The notes under the pieces are model-generated. The model searched no databases. It had not been told where the DNA came from and was given only the letters and a program-made list of their open reading frames with translations. 64,000 nt of DNA, taken from positions 1,240,001 through 1,304,000 of the forward strand of contig NZ_CP137891.1 in NCBI RefSeq assembly GCF_033547075.1, in the 5' to 3' direction. This document shows, in pieces, positions 15,590 to 27,600 of the stretch; within the stretch, counting starts at the first letter, position 1; each line of letters starts with the position of its first letter. The stretch comes from Flavobacterium ardleyense (GTDB taxonomy: Bacteria > Bacteroidota > Bacteroidia > Flavobacteriales > Flavobacteriaceae). The translations under genes were made by a program, and so were the position numbers.

Positions 15590-18500
15590 ATGATTAAATC
15601 TTTATTTAGTAAACTTGTTTTACTTTTTCTGACAATTATTGTTATTAGTGCGAAACTTCATGCCCAAAAAACAGTATTCGAGCAAAAATTTGATGCTTCC
15701 GAGACAAATGTTTCTACCACTAGTGGTACTATTCCTGGTTCCAATTGGAACGTTAGCAGAGGTGGGACTAGTTATGGCGCTAGAATCCACAACGGAAGGC
15801 TTAATCTTACTAATGATATAAGTTCTGGTTCAATTGTAAATGGATGGGTACTCGCAAGTACTTCAACTCCCGTGGCTAGCTCTGGATATAGATCAATATT
15901 AAATCAAAATCTCGGAATTGTTTCATGGACATTTAATATGAGGCAAAGTTTTCCAGATCCTAGTGGCTTTTCCAATAACCAATATGGGGTGGCGTATATT
16001 TTGGCAGGAACTACGAATACCACAAGGACCCTAGGTCAGGGGTATGCAATCCAGCTAGGCCGTAGTACTACAGGAAACCCAAACGATCCTATAAGCTTAG
16101 TTCGGTATACAGGAGGAATGGCAGCCTTCAGTACAATTTTATCATCTGAAGCACCCGGTCCTAAAAAGGTAGGTACGAATTATGTAAGTGTACGTGTCGA
16201 ATACAATCCAGCAGATCAGGTGTGGAAGTTATTTGTGCGTGACGATGGTCCAGATTCTTTTGCAGATCCATTAACGGGAAGCTTGAATATGGTTGAATCG
16301 GGAATCCATAGTTCTCCTTACACTGGTATTGATTTGCCAATGACAGGCGCTTATTGGAATGCAGGAAACACGAGCAATGATTCGTTTTTTGATAATATTA
16401 CTATTAAAGTGGTTGTTCCTGAAATTACATCGATTACTCCGGCTATAAAAAATGTGAACTCTGATGCGTTTACTTTGACTATTGATGGAAAAGGTTTTAA
16501 ACAAGGCAATACAGTTTATTGGAATGGATTAGCAAGAACTACTCAGTACGTTTCACCAACGCAGTTAACAGCGAGTATCCCTGCAACTGATCTTACAGCA
16601 CCAGGACAAGTGCCTATAACAGTTCGTATGGGAACGACGTATGTATCAAATGCTGTAAATTTTGAGATTAGAACTCCAGTTATAACTGCTTCGACAACAA
16701 CTTTACCCGCATTTGTATCATGTGCTCAGACGACTTCTGCTAGTCAAAGTTTTACAATTTCTGGCTCAAATTTAGGTGGCAATATTGTGGTTACGCCTCC
16801 AACAGGATTTGAGGTATCCAAAGATGCTATTACGTACAGTCCAACGCTAACTTTTGATCATGCATCAGGAACTGTAGGTTCCGCTTTAGTGTATGTTCGT
16901 ATGAAACCTACATCAACTGCTGTTTCTGGGAATATTACAGTAACATCTTCACAAGCTGCAACTAAAAATATTTCGGTATCTGGTAACATTGGCGCAACAA
17001 CTACCTGGAATGCAGCTACTTGGAGTGTAGGTTTGCCTACTAGCACAACGACGGCGGTAATTAACGGTGCATATAATGAAGCAGCATCTATTAATGCATG
17101 TAGTCTTACAATTAAGAGTGGTTCGGTTGTAGTAATTCCAGCAACTTTTGATGTAACGCTTAATGGCGCTTTAACCGTAGAAAGTGGCGCAAGTTTCACT
17201 TTGGCTAGTAACACAAACTTGATCCAAAATACAAATGTGCAAAACTCTGGGATTATTAATGTACAAAGAAAAAGTTCTCAACTTTTCAGATTAGACTATA
17301 CAATGTGGGGATCGCCACTTTATGGAACTATAACAAGTACACTACAAACGTTAAAGAATTTCTCTCCTAATACTGTGGATAGCCGTTTCTATACTTACAA
17401 CTCTTCAACAGATGTATTTAATTCGGTTTTACCTACAACACCATTCGAAGTTGGAAAAGGGTATTTAATCAGAATGCCAGATAATCACACAATTTTCTCT
17501 GCTGGAGTCCCTGCGACTTCATGGACTGGAACATTTGTAGGAACACCTAACAATGGCGATATCAATGTTAGCCTAGTTTATGGTCAAAAAGGCTTTAATT
17601 TGCTTGCAAACCCATATCCTTCTATGCTTGATGCAAAAAAGTTCTTGACTGATAATGCAACTCAGATTGGTGGAACCCTTTACTTTTGGAGAAGACGTAA
17701 TAATATGCCAACTGCCTCAGAGACAACAAGTGCATACTATGCAACTTATACATATGCCGGTGGCGCTGCGGTTGCAGTTAGCAACTCCAGTAGTAGCACT
17801 AATGGAGGCCAAACTTTTGAAAGTGCAGCACCTAATGGATTTATACAAGTTGGCCAAGGGTTTATCGTTCAGAAATTACAATCAAGTCCTGCAGCGGGAA
17901 TTGTAGTTTTCAAAAATTCAATGAGAACAGCAACAAATAATGACAATCAATTTTTCAAGAATGCAAGTATTGAAAATAGTGGGCGTGTGTGGCTAAATGT
18001 TACGAATGCTGCTGGTGAATTTGGACAAACTCTTGTCGCTTATTTAGCCGAAGCAGAAAATGGTCTTGATTTTACCGATGGAAAATATTTAAATGATGGC
18101 TCAACGGCACTAACATCTTGGCTGGACAATACTGAGTATATAATTCAGGGACGTGCACCTTTTGAAAGTTCAGATGTGGTAGATTTAAACTTCAAGACGG
18201 CAACCGCTGGAACTTACACAATTGCAATTGATCACGTGGACGGACTTTTTGAAGTTTCTCAAGATATTTTCTTGCGTGATAATGTGCTAAATGTCTTGCA
18301 TGATCTTAAAGCTTCAAGCTATACTTTTGCTACCGAAGCAGGTAGTTTCAACAACCGTTTTGATTTGGTTTACCTAAATCCACTAGCTGTAGATAGTCCA
18401 ACTTTCAGTTCAAATTCGGTAGTGTTATTTAAAAATCAAAACAATATTGTGATCAATTCTGGAAATAACCTTTTAGAAATGGTTGAGGTATTTGATATCC

Positions 18501-18637
18501 GCGGAAGAGTTTTGGCTGTAGCCAAAAATATACAAGCCAACGAAATTTCGATAAATGTAGGAACTACAAATCAAGTTTTGATTGTGAAAATAACCTCTGC
18601 TGATGGAATTACAGTGACAAAGAAAACCATCAACTAA
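15590..18637 (+). CDS. T9SS cargo surface protein (lectin-like, IPT and Ig-like domains), paralogue 1
   Basis: The product is 1015 aa with a signal peptide ending in LHAQ (about residues 1-26). About 27-275 is a beta-sandwich, lectin-like module (IVSWTFNMRQ, FFDNITIKV). About 276-360 is an IPT/TIG domain (ITSITPAIKNVNSDAFTLTI). About 362-470 is an Ig-like domain with SQSFTISGSNLGGNI. A module of about 450 residues follows (TTTWNAATWS, YTMWGSP, GKGYLIRMPDNHT, NPYPSM, GQGF, NSMRT, IAIDHVDGLFE, IFLRDN). The last 80 residues form a T9SS sorting domain (EVFDIRGRVLAVAKNIQANE ... VTKKTIN), probably type C. The protein should be secreted and anchored by PorU/PorV. The ligand is unknown. It is paralogous to 19108-21096 and 21617-28573. 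Confidence 0.88.
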   Translation: MIKSLFSKLVLLFLTIIVISAKLHAQKTVFEQKFDASETNVSTTSGTIPGSNWNVSRGGTSYGARIHNGRLNLTNDISSGSIVNGWVLASTSTPVASSGYRSILNQNLGIVSWTFNMRQSFPDPSGFSNNQYGVAYILAGTTNTTRTLGQGYAIQLGRSTTGNPNDPISLVRYTGGMAAFSTILSSEAPGPKKVGTNYVSVRVEYNPADQVWKLFVRDDGPDSFADPLTGSLNMVESGIHSSPYTGIDLPMTGAYWNAGNTSNDSFFDNITIKVVVPEITSITPAIKNVNSDAFTLTIDGKGFKQGNTVYWNGLARTTQYVSPTQLTASIPATDLTAPGQVPITVRMGTTYVSNAVNFEIRTPVITASTTTLPAFVSCAQTTSASQSFTISGSNLGGNIVVTPPTGFEVSKDAITYSPTLTFDHASGTVGSALVYVRMKPTSTAVSGNITVTSSQAATKNISVSGNIGATTTWNAATWSVGLPTSTTTAVINGAYNEAASINACSLTIKSGSVVVIPATFDVTLNGALTVESGASFTLASNTNLIQNTNVQNSGIINVQRKSSQLFRLDYTMWGSPLYGTITSTLQTLKNFSPNTVDSRFYTYNSSTDVFNSVLPTTPFEVGKGYLIRMPDNHTIFSAGVPATSWTGTFVGTPNNGDINVSLVYGQKGFNLLANPYPSMLDAKKFLTDNATQIGGTLYFWRRRNNMPTASETTSAYYATYTYAGGAAVAVSNSSSSTNGGQTFESAAPNGFIQVGQGFIVQKLQSSPAAGIVVFKNSMRTATNNDNQFFKNASIENSGRVWLNVTNAAGEFGQTLVAYLAEAENGLDFTDGKYLNDGSTALTSWLDNTEYIIQGRAPFESSDVVDLNFKTATAGTYTIAIDHVDGLFEVSQDIFLRDNVLNVLHDLKASSYTFATEAGSFNNRFDLVYLNPLAVDSPTFSSNSVVLFKNQNNIVINSGNNLLEMVEVFDIRGRVLAVAKNIQANEISINVGTTNQVLIVKITSADGITVTKKTIN

Positions 18638-18660
18638 GCTGAAATAATAAATAATATTGA

Positions 18661-18690
18661 AAAGAATCGCCTTAATTGGCGATTTTTTTT
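18661..18690 (+). terminator. Terminator after surface-protein paralogue 1
   Basis: AATCGCC-ttaatt-GGCGATT followed by a T run. The same hairpin with nearly the same preceding bases follows paralogue 2 at 21121-21151. Confidence 0.85.
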
Positions 18691-19107
18691 TGGAAAAAAA
18701 TCAGCGAAGAAATTGTACTTTTTTCATGATTTTATTTCTTGATGCGACCTTTGCAACACATTCTTTTTCAAGCTGCAAAATTCAACTATCAGGAAATTAG
18801 GTTTCTACAAAGTCTCCAACTCTTCACCAAATTTTGATTATTCTTTTTGCTACCAATTTTTTAATCGTTGTACTACAACGGATTTTAATACTACTCACCG
18901 AAGTTATTTTGTGAGAAATTCATTTAGCTTTTACTTTACTATCGCTAAGCATTTGCTCTCGATATATTGGATCAGCAGACAGCTAGAAATAGCAGCAATT
19001 GTAGTTTATAGTCAGTTTTTTTAAAAACACTTAATCAATCTGAGTACGATCTTGAAACCAAGAAACGTCACAACCCAAGAGTTCGAGTTTTTTGAAAATT
19101 AATTCTA
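18691..19107. other. Intergenic stretch between surface-protein paralogues 1 and 2
   Basis: About 417 bases with no ORF or RNA gene that I can support. AT-rich, with scattered T runs. It must contain the promoter of the next gene if that gene is separately transcribed, because a strong terminator lies upstream. Confidence 0.4.
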
Positions 19108-21096
19108 ATGAAAAAGAATATTCTTTTTTTGATTATTTTATTTCCAATCATTGCTTTGGGTCGGATTGCTGATCTAAAGATTTGCAATGATGTTGAGTTT
19201 CTGGCTGCTTCGCCACAATTAACTGTGTCGGTAACAAGCTTAGCCGCATTTTCATCTTGCATACAGACAACTTCAAACAGTCAAAATTTCACTATTTCAG
19301 GTAGCTTCTTGACTGCAGAGATTAGTATTACTTCTGCCGCTGGATTTACAATATCCAAGGACGATATTAATTTTGGCAGCACTCTTATCTTTCCTCATGT
19401 TTCAGGAAACGTGCCTAATTCCGTCGTTTATGTGCGAATGGCTCCTACCTCAGCTTCAAATTCTGGGATCATTACTATTGCTTCGGTTAATGCAGTGAGC
19501 AAGACAGTAGCCGTATCTGGCACTGTGGGAATCACCACCACTTGGAATGGCACTTCCTGGAATCCAGTTGCTCCTACGAGTACAATGAACGCTTTTATTG
19601 AGGGGAACTATTCTCAAGCTGCAGATATCAATGCCTGTTATTTAACAATCAGCAATGGCGCGCATGCAAACATTTCATCGGGTTATAACGTAGTTTTGAG
19701 TGGTGCTCTAACCGTTGATTTTGGCAGCACATTTACCTTAGAAAATAATGCTGGTTTACTACAAAGCGGAACTACAAATCCCAATTCGGGCACTATTAAA
19801 GTCAAGCGCAACAGCTCTTTTCTAAACCGACTGGATTATACGATATGGAGTTCGCCAACCTTTGGAGAGCAATCCATTCAAGGTTTTGCAATCGGAACAG
19901 TGCCGACTCGAATCTACTTCTATAATAGTGCAACAAATCTATTCAATGTCCTGCCAAATCCATCCAGTACCAATTTTGCAACCGGAAATGGATATTTAAT
20001 TCGTACGCCCAATGACCATTCCACTACTGGAGCAATTTGGACTGGAGAGTTTTTAGGCAAGCCCAATAGTGGTGATATTAATGTCAGTATGAATAATTTT
20101 GGCGTAGGATTTGGCTATAATTTTGTAGGAAATCCGTATCCATCACCAATTGATGCCACTGCATTTGTTGAACTCAATAGCGCCAATATTACAGGGACGT
20201 TGTACTTTTATAGAAAAACAAATAACGTCCTTGAGCCGACTTACGCCACTTGGAGCACAGCTGGTTTTGTCAGCAATGGAAATCCTGAAAGTGTAGATCC
20301 TAATGGAATTATTCAGACAGGTCAAGGCTTTCTCGTTGAAGCTATAGGTTCTGCAACCAATCTTGTTTTCACCAATTCGATGCGTAGCAATACCAATGTA
20401 GATCAATTTTTTAGAAATACAAATCCTCAAGAGTATAATAGAATTTGGCTCAATGCAACTAGCAGTGAAGGGCTGTTTTCGCAAATGCTGATTGCGTACT
20501 TTACAGATGGCTCTGACCAATTAGATTCTTCCGATGGCAAATCTATTACTGATGGTGCTATTTCTCTAACTTCGATCATACAAACGGTTCCGCATACCAT
20601 TCAAGGAAGATCGCTCCCTTTTACTCCAGCCGATAGTGTACCACTACAATTTATGGCAAAACGAGCCGGCACTTATAGTATTGCAATTGATCACGTTGAT
20701 GGACTTTTTGCCGAAGAGCAAGATGTTTTCTTGCGAGATACTCAAATAGGAGTTGATCATAATTTAAAATCTGACCCTTATACATTTGTTACAGCGGCAG
20801 GTACATTTGCAAATCGTTTTAGCATTGTCTATCAAAATCCTTTGTCGGTTGAAAATGCTACTTTCAATTCAAGTTCAGTTGTTGTTTACAATAATTATAA
20901 TGCTGTCATCATTAATTCGCCGAATGCACTTCTTAACCAAGTTGAAATTTACGATGGCAGAGGAAGAGTTATGGCTTTCGCCAAAAATATTAATGCCAAT
21001 GAAATTTCGCTAAATGTTGAAACTACAAATCAGCTTTTGATTGTGAAAATCATTTCTGCTGATGGAATTACAGTTACAAAGAAAACCATCAACTAA
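19108..21096 (+). CDS. T9SS cargo surface protein, paralogue 2 (short form)
   Basis: The product is 662 aa. The signal peptide (MKKNILFLIILFPIIALG) leads directly into the Ig-like domain (SSCIQTTSNSQNFTISGSFL), so the lectin-like and IPT domains of paralogue 1 are absent. The module of about 450 residues is retained: TTTWNGTSWNP, YTIWSSP, GNGYLIRTPNDHS, NPYPSP, GQGFLVE, NSMRSN, IAIDHVDGLFAEEQD and FLRDT. The C-terminal sorting domain (about 580-662) ends in ADGITVTKKTIN and has the same last residues and downstream DNA as paralogue 1, which points to duplication or gene conversion at the 3' end. It should be exported by T9SS and anchored on the surface. The ligand is unknown. Confidence 0.85.
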   Translation: MKKNILFLIILFPIIALGRIADLKICNDVEFLAASPQLTVSVTSLAAFSSCIQTTSNSQNFTISGSFLTAEISITSAAGFTISKDDINFGSTLIFPHVSGNVPNSVVYVRMAPTSASNSGIITIASVNAVSKTVAVSGTVGITTTWNGTSWNPVAPTSTMNAFIEGNYSQAADINACYLTISNGAHANISSGYNVVLSGALTVDFGSTFTLENNAGLLQSGTTNPNSGTIKVKRNSSFLNRLDYTIWSSPTFGEQSIQGFAIGTVPTRIYFYNSATNLFNVLPNPSSTNFATGNGYLIRTPNDHSTTGAIWTGEFLGKPNSGDINVSMNNFGVGFGYNFVGNPYPSPIDATAFVELNSANITGTLYFYRKTNNVLEPTYATWSTAGFVSNGNPESVDPNGIIQTGQGFLVEAIGSATNLVFTNSMRSNTNVDQFFRNTNPQEYNRIWLNATSSEGLFSQMLIAYFTDGSDQLDSSDGKSITDGAISLTSIIQTVPHTIQGRSLPFTPADSVPLQFMAKRAGTYSIAIDHVDGLFAEEQDVFLRDTQIGVDHNLKSDPYTFVTAAGTFANRFSIVYQNPLSVENATFNSSSVVVYNNYNAVIINSPNALLNQVEIYDGRGRVMAFAKNINANEISLNVETTNQLLIVKIISADGITVTKKTIN

Positions 21097-21120
21097 GCTG
21101 AAATGATTAATAATATTGAA

Positions 21121-21151
21121 AAGAATCGCCTTAATTGGCGATTTTTTTTTT
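21121..21151 (+). terminator. Terminator after surface-protein paralogue 2
   Basis: AATCGCC-ttaatt-GGCGATT plus a T run, the same hairpin as at 18661. The bases between stop codon and hairpin are also almost identical (AAGCTGAAATRATTAATAAT-like). Confidence 0.85.
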
Positions 21152-21164
21152 GGAAAAGATCGAA

Positions 21165-21335
21165 ATGTTAGATTGTAATTACTTGAATTTTGAATTTTCG
21201 GTAGAGGAGTTTTTCTTAATGACTTGCGTCGATTTGCTCAATTTGGAAGCATTTATAAAATATTTAAAAAGTGAGCATAACGAATTCACCTTCAAACGAG
21301 GACAAAAATGCCTTCTTGCTTTAGCTGAAAAATAG
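21165..21335 (+). CDS. Possible small hypothetical protein (56 aa)
   Basis: The frame starts at ATG 21165, just after the terminator, and encodes MLDCNYLNFEFSVEEFFLMT, then CVDLLNLEAFIKYLKSE, ending KRGQKCLLALAEK. I do not recognise a family. A decayed relative appears at about 29590-29640, downstream of paralogue 3, where FTF-R-QN-LLA can still be read. That a related segment occurs twice in matching positions supports a real sequence unit, but not necessarily a translated gene. An in-frame start at 21135 lies inside the terminator and is unlikely. Confidence 0.35.
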   Translation: MLDCNYLNFEFSVEEFFLMTCVDLLNLEAFIKYLKSEHNEFTFKRGQKCLLALAEK

Positions 21336-21616
21336 ATGAAATTACCTTGCTAATCCTAAAGTTGTATTAAGCAGCGTTTTTTTGCCGAAAGCCTTCTAAA
21401 AATTTTATTGGTTGCAAAAATTTTCACGACAAGAAAAGGAAGCTGTTGGATTTTTGTAGTAAAATACAAACGGTCTGATTTTAAGCAGTTGGCTTACAGT
21501 ATGCTGGAAACGATTTTTAAGAAATTTTTATAATTTAAAAGGACGAAACGCACACAAATCGGATTAAGTGCGTTAATATTGCGTTTTATTTGAAAATTAC
21601 AATAATTATTATTTTT

Positions 21617-24600
21617 ATGATTAAATCTTTACTCAGCAAATTTGCGCTATTGTTCTGCCTGTCATTTATAATGACATTGACAGAAAGTTATGCACAGCAA
21701 ACGGTTTTTACGGAAACTTTTTCCACAGCTCAAAGTTCAGCTTATACCACAAATGGTGCTATTGGTACTTCCAACTGGACTGTCGCACGTAGCGGTCAAG
21801 ATTTCGGCGCCAGAATTAGTGGTGGAATCCTTACATTAACCAATGATGCAACCTCCGCTGGCAATCCCACAGGTTGGATTTCTGCCACTACTAACGTTTC
21901 TAATTTCGACAATGCATATAATCCAATTCTAAGCCAAAATGCGGGAATTGTTTCGTGGACTTTTAATATGCGTCAAATAAGAACCAATCCGAGAGGCTTT
22001 GAATTCGGTCAATATGGTGTTGCTTTTATTTTGGCAGGAACGCTAGGTTCTAATGTAGCTACTGGAAAAGGGTGGGCGCTGGTTCTTGGAAACTATGGTA
22101 CTACCGATGCAATTAGATTAGTAGCGTATTCAAATGGATTAAAGACTTTCTCAACTAAGTTATCATCAAAGGCTTCTGGCTATACAGATTTCGGAAGGGA
22201 ATATACAAGCGCGCGAGTAGAGTATAATCCAGCGGATAATCGATGGTCTTTGTATCTTAGAAAAGATGGAAGTACATTTCAGAATCCAAAGTCAGGTACT
22301 CTTATTTTTCAAGAAACATGGATACATACCGATTATGTAAACGAGCCGTTAACGATTATGGGTGGGTATTGGAGTGCAGCTACAACTAAAAATCAAACTG
22401 CTTTTTTCGATAATATTTCGGTAAGTGTTCAAACCCCAGAAATTATATCAATCGATCCAGACTCAAAAATTGCAGGTAGTTCATCTTTTACTATGACTGT
22501 AGATGGAACTGGGTTTCTACCTTCGAGCAAAGTGCAGTGGAATGGTCAGGAAAGACCAACAACATATGTATCTTCAACAACTCTTACTGCTGTAATTCCG
22601 GCTTCAGATCTTGTACTATCTGGTAATGCCAATGTACAAGTAAAAAATAATACTGTATTATCAAATATTGTGGTTTTTGATATAGAGCCTTCGGGTGCTC
22701 CAACACTAACGTTGTCAAAAAATTCACTTCCTGCATTTTCAACTATTCAAGGCACTGCTTCATCAAGCGAAACGTATACTATTACTGGAAATAATTTAGA
22801 AAGTGGCGCAACGTTAACTGCTCCAGCTAGTTTTGAAATGTCGGTCGGATCGTCAATCACGTACTCCAACCCACTTGTATTACAAAATAATGGAGGTGGA
22901 TTAATTGGACAGCCACTAACTATCAATGTACGAGTAAAAGCAGCAGCCACTGCAGGTGTTTACACAGGGAATATTACAAATGCTGCTACAGGGGCAGTTA
23001 CAAAACTTGTTGCAGTTTCGGGCAAGGTTTTAGCGCTTGAGCCTACAACTGCAGCAACGGCGATAAACTTCACGAATGTGACTTCTACTACCTTGACGGT
23101 TAATTGGACTAATGGTAACGGATCAAATCGTATCGTTTTAATTAAAGAAGCTTCAGCAGTGAATGCATTGCCAGTTGATGGAACAAATTATACAGCAAAT
23201 GGAATTATAGGAATTGGAAGTGAACTTGGCGTTGGTAATTTTGTTGTTTATAAAGGAGCGGCAAATTCTGTTAATGTCACTGGATTAAATCCAAACACTG
23301 TATACCATGTGTCAGTAATTGAGTTTAATGGTCCAGCGAATGCCGAAAATTACCGTTCGGTACACGCTCCAGGAAATGTAACCACTGCAAATAGTCCGGC
23401 TGGCTTACAAGTTAAAGTCGCCAATACTAGTTATAAAATAGACTTTGATACTACAGTTGATGGCGTTAATTTAGGAGAATTTCAGGGTGCAGGTATTGCA
23501 AAAATTGCTGAACCAGGTCAGTTAGATTCAGATTCGTGGGCATTTACTGGTTTTGAAGGTGGTGTGATTAACTTTGGCGGAAATAGTCCGGAGGATAGTA
23601 GCTATGAAATGGGAGCCTCAGATGGTGATGTGGACGAGTCGGGAATTTACGCATTTAATGTAAGTTCAACGGCAACTGATAATTATACCTTGGGAATTAA
23701 ACCTGGAGGGAGTGATTTTAATCCAGGTACTGTTACACTGAGATTACATAATAGAACGGGGGCGACAATTACCTCGTTGAACATCGGCTATAAAATTTAC
23801 ATTAAAAACGTCGAAAATTCATCTACTAAAATTAGTTTTAGCCACAAGTTGGAAAGCGCATCAAATTTTATAAATGCTATTGCTGAAATTGATGTTATTT
23901 CTGATGCATCTATTGATTTAAATCCCACATGGAAAGCGTCCTACAGAGTTGTGACACTTACAGGATTAAACATACCATCAGATAAGTATTATAACTTGAG
24001 GTGGTCAGGATCTACTGCTACCGCAACTGCTGTTCAAGATGAATTTGGAATTGATGATATAGAGGTTATCGCAAATACATCTACAAACACAGTTGCCTTT
24101 GATGGAATTGCCGAAGATTTCGTTCTACAAGGAAACGCAAATTTATCCGCTGATTTATCGGTTCAAAACCGTCTTCAATTTAATGGTGGTAAATTATCTA
24201 TAAAAGATAAAACGCTAACCATTGCTGGAAAGGTAGAAAATACAATTGCCAATGGATTAGTAGGTGGATTTGATAGTAAACTAGTTGTAAGAGGAACTCA
24301 AAATCCAAGTTTAAGTTTTGACACCGCAGCTAATACTTTGCAATCTTTCAGTTTAATTGGAGCAAATCCTAATACGGTTACTGCTTTAAACAACTTTTCT
24401 GTAAGCAACCTTTTAAGTGTTGACGAGCAACAAATATTAAATCTAGGAACAAATACAGTAAATGGAAATTTAACGTCTATTCAGAACAACGGAATAATCC
24501 GAACACAAAATGTAACTGCAACTCCATTTGCTTCAGGCAAAACTTGGGGAGGTACTGGTATTCTGAATATGAATGCAACTTCTACAGATCAAACCTTAGT

Positions 24601-27600
24601 TGCTGGAACTTACAACAATTTGACATTATCATCAACTGCGGGAACAACTGCAGTTGCTAATTTAACCGTAAACGGTAAACTAGATTTGCCGAAACCTAAT
24701 GCAAGTGCAACTCAGGGAAGTTTATCAATGGCAGGTTTTACTTTAACAATGGGACCTGATGGAATTAATACCGGGATTGGTGATGTAACTGGAATTATAA
24801 AAAGAGATGTCTTTGCTCCTAATAAGACATACACTTTTGGTCATCCAAATTCTTCAATTACATTCCCTCCAGCAGGAACACTTCCAACTTCTATGAGTGC
24901 GAAATTAACAATTGGTACCGCACCAACTTGGAAAGCAGGAACAATTTTACGTCAGTTTGATATCATTCATACTGGTGCAATTAACACAAAAGCCATTATT
25001 CGTCAGCATTACTTAGATAGTGAACTGAATGGTAATGCTGAATCTAGATTGGCTTTCTGGGCTCATACGATTTCACCGTTGAATACATTTGATCAAGGTC
25101 GATCAAACAATAATACGACTGATAATTGGGTAGAAATCTCAAATGCCAACGTTGGATTGTATTTCAAAAACACTTTCGGTCAAGTATTTATTACCTTGGA
25201 CGAAGGAGCGGATTCCGATTTAACTTGGAATGGATCAGAAAGTACTTCTTGGATTACGGCTGTAAATTGGACACCAAAAGGAGTTCCATCAGCAACTACC
25301 AAAGTATTAATTCCAAATGTGTCAACCGGATCTAATCGCTATCCTATTATCGATGCTACTTCAAGCGTAAAGACAATTACGATTGACGCGGGAGCTGTTG
25401 TAAATACACCTGATAATTCAGTACTAACTGTTTATGATGGAGCTGGAGCTTGGCAAAATAACGGAATTTTTAATCCTGGAAATGGAACAGTACTATTTAA
25501 TAATATTGATGCAACTATTTCAGGATCAACATCTTTTAATAATCTAACGATTGCCACTGGCGCAGGTCTTCGAGCATTGGAGGGGAATTATATGAGTATT
25601 GCTGGAACTTTTACCAATAATGGGACAATGTTTACAACTTTAACTCCAAACACAATTGAGTTTAAAGGAACTAACCAGATAATTCCTGCACCAGGTGGAC
25701 TTGAATTTGGTGGTTATCATCACCTAAAAGTAACTGGGACGGGAGCTATAATTGCTCCAACTACCTTAAATGTTAGAGGAAATTTAACCATAAATCAACC
25801 TATAAATTTTACTGCTAAGACGATTAATTTAGCTGGTATTTCTAATCAAACCATTGCTGGAACGGCTGCGATTAATTTCAGTAATTTAATTGTAAACAAA
25901 GAAACCGGAGCAGTTATTCTTGCAAAAGATATTAGCGTTGGCGGAACACTTACTCTTACAAAAGGTAATGTAGTTCTTGGTGCAAATAATCTTACTCTTG
26001 GCAGTACTGCTGTCGCTGGAACTTTTGGAACAAATACAATGATTGTTGCTGACGGTATTGGTTTGGTACGCAGACCTGTTACAGCAATTGGATCTTACTT
26101 TTTCCCAATCGGAGAATTAGCTGGAGCGCCAAGTTACGCGCCAATAACGGTAAATGTAACTGCTGGATCATTTAGTAGTGCATTTATAGCCGTAAATCTA
26201 AAAGATATTAAACATCCAAATAACAACAGTTCTCAGAATTATTTGAGAAAGTATTGGAGTGTAACTCAAAACGGAATTACTGGAGCTGTTGCAACAATCA
26301 CTGGAAAATACGATGCTGTAGATGTTCTTGGAGTAGAAGCAGAAATTGCTGCTGCACAGTTTAATGGAGCTTTTAATGTTGTGTCAAATCCTTGGATTAA
26401 GTTTGGCACTTTGTCAAATAATACGATAGTAGCAACCAATGCAACCTTGACCGCTGGACAAGCTTCAGTTTTCACGGGTATTAAAGCCGGTGTTTTTAGT
26501 GTTGAGGTGTTTGGTTATGGGGAATTTTGCAAGGGTTCTGATGCGTTTCTTACCGCAGAAGTTGTGGGTGGAGATGCCCCATTTACTTATACTTGGTCTA
26601 ATGGTTTAGCGAACTCGCAAATTGTACAAGTTCCAACCAACATTGATGGAGAGACAAACTATACATTAACCGTACGCGATGCAAACGGATTTGTGGCGGT
26701 AGATAATACCAACCCAGTGAAAATTTTGCCATTGACGGTACCTGGAACGGTTGTAAGTCAGCAAATTTGTGCAGCGACAAGTCCAGCTGATGTTTTGTTA
26801 AGTGGAAGCGTTGGTAAAGTTCTATATTGGCAACGTTCGCAGACTTCAGACTTTAATGTGTTTACAAATATTTCAAATTTCACTACAACATTAACTGGAG
26901 CAGAAGTAGGGCAGTTAAATCAAACAACATATTTTCGAGCAGTTGTTGAAAGTGGAAATTGTGGACAACAAGTTTCAAATACTGCTACCATTGAGATCAA
27001 AAGCACGACTTGGGACGGGAATAATTGGAGCGATGGAATACCAACGGCGAATACATCTGCTATATTCACTGGGGCTTTTACAGCAACAGCAAGTATTGAA
27101 GCATGTAGTATAGTAGTAAATAATAATGCTGCGGTGACTATTCGAGCAACTTTTGATGTAACACTTAACGGTGCACTTACGGTAGAATCTGGAAGCTTTA
27201 AGATGGAAAGCAATACAAACCTGATTCAACTTACAGATGTCCAAAATTCGGGAAATATTATAGTTGAAAGAGAAAGCTCCAAACTTTATAGATCAGATTA
27301 TACGATGTGGGGATCGCCAGTAACTGGTGCTCAAACACTAAAACAGTTTTCACCTTTAACCGTTGTTACTCGCTTTTATACTTACAATACTTCTACCGAT
27401 CAATTTAACACAATCGTACCTGAAACAAATACGTTCGCATCCGGAAAAGGATATCTTATAAGAATGCCGGACAATCATACGATCTTTGGCACTACTGTTC
27501 AAGCAACATCTTGGACTGGAATATTTACCGGAAAACCTACAAACGGAACAGTTCCAGTAGAGTTGGCTCAAACATTAAACGGTTTCAATATGTTATCTAA

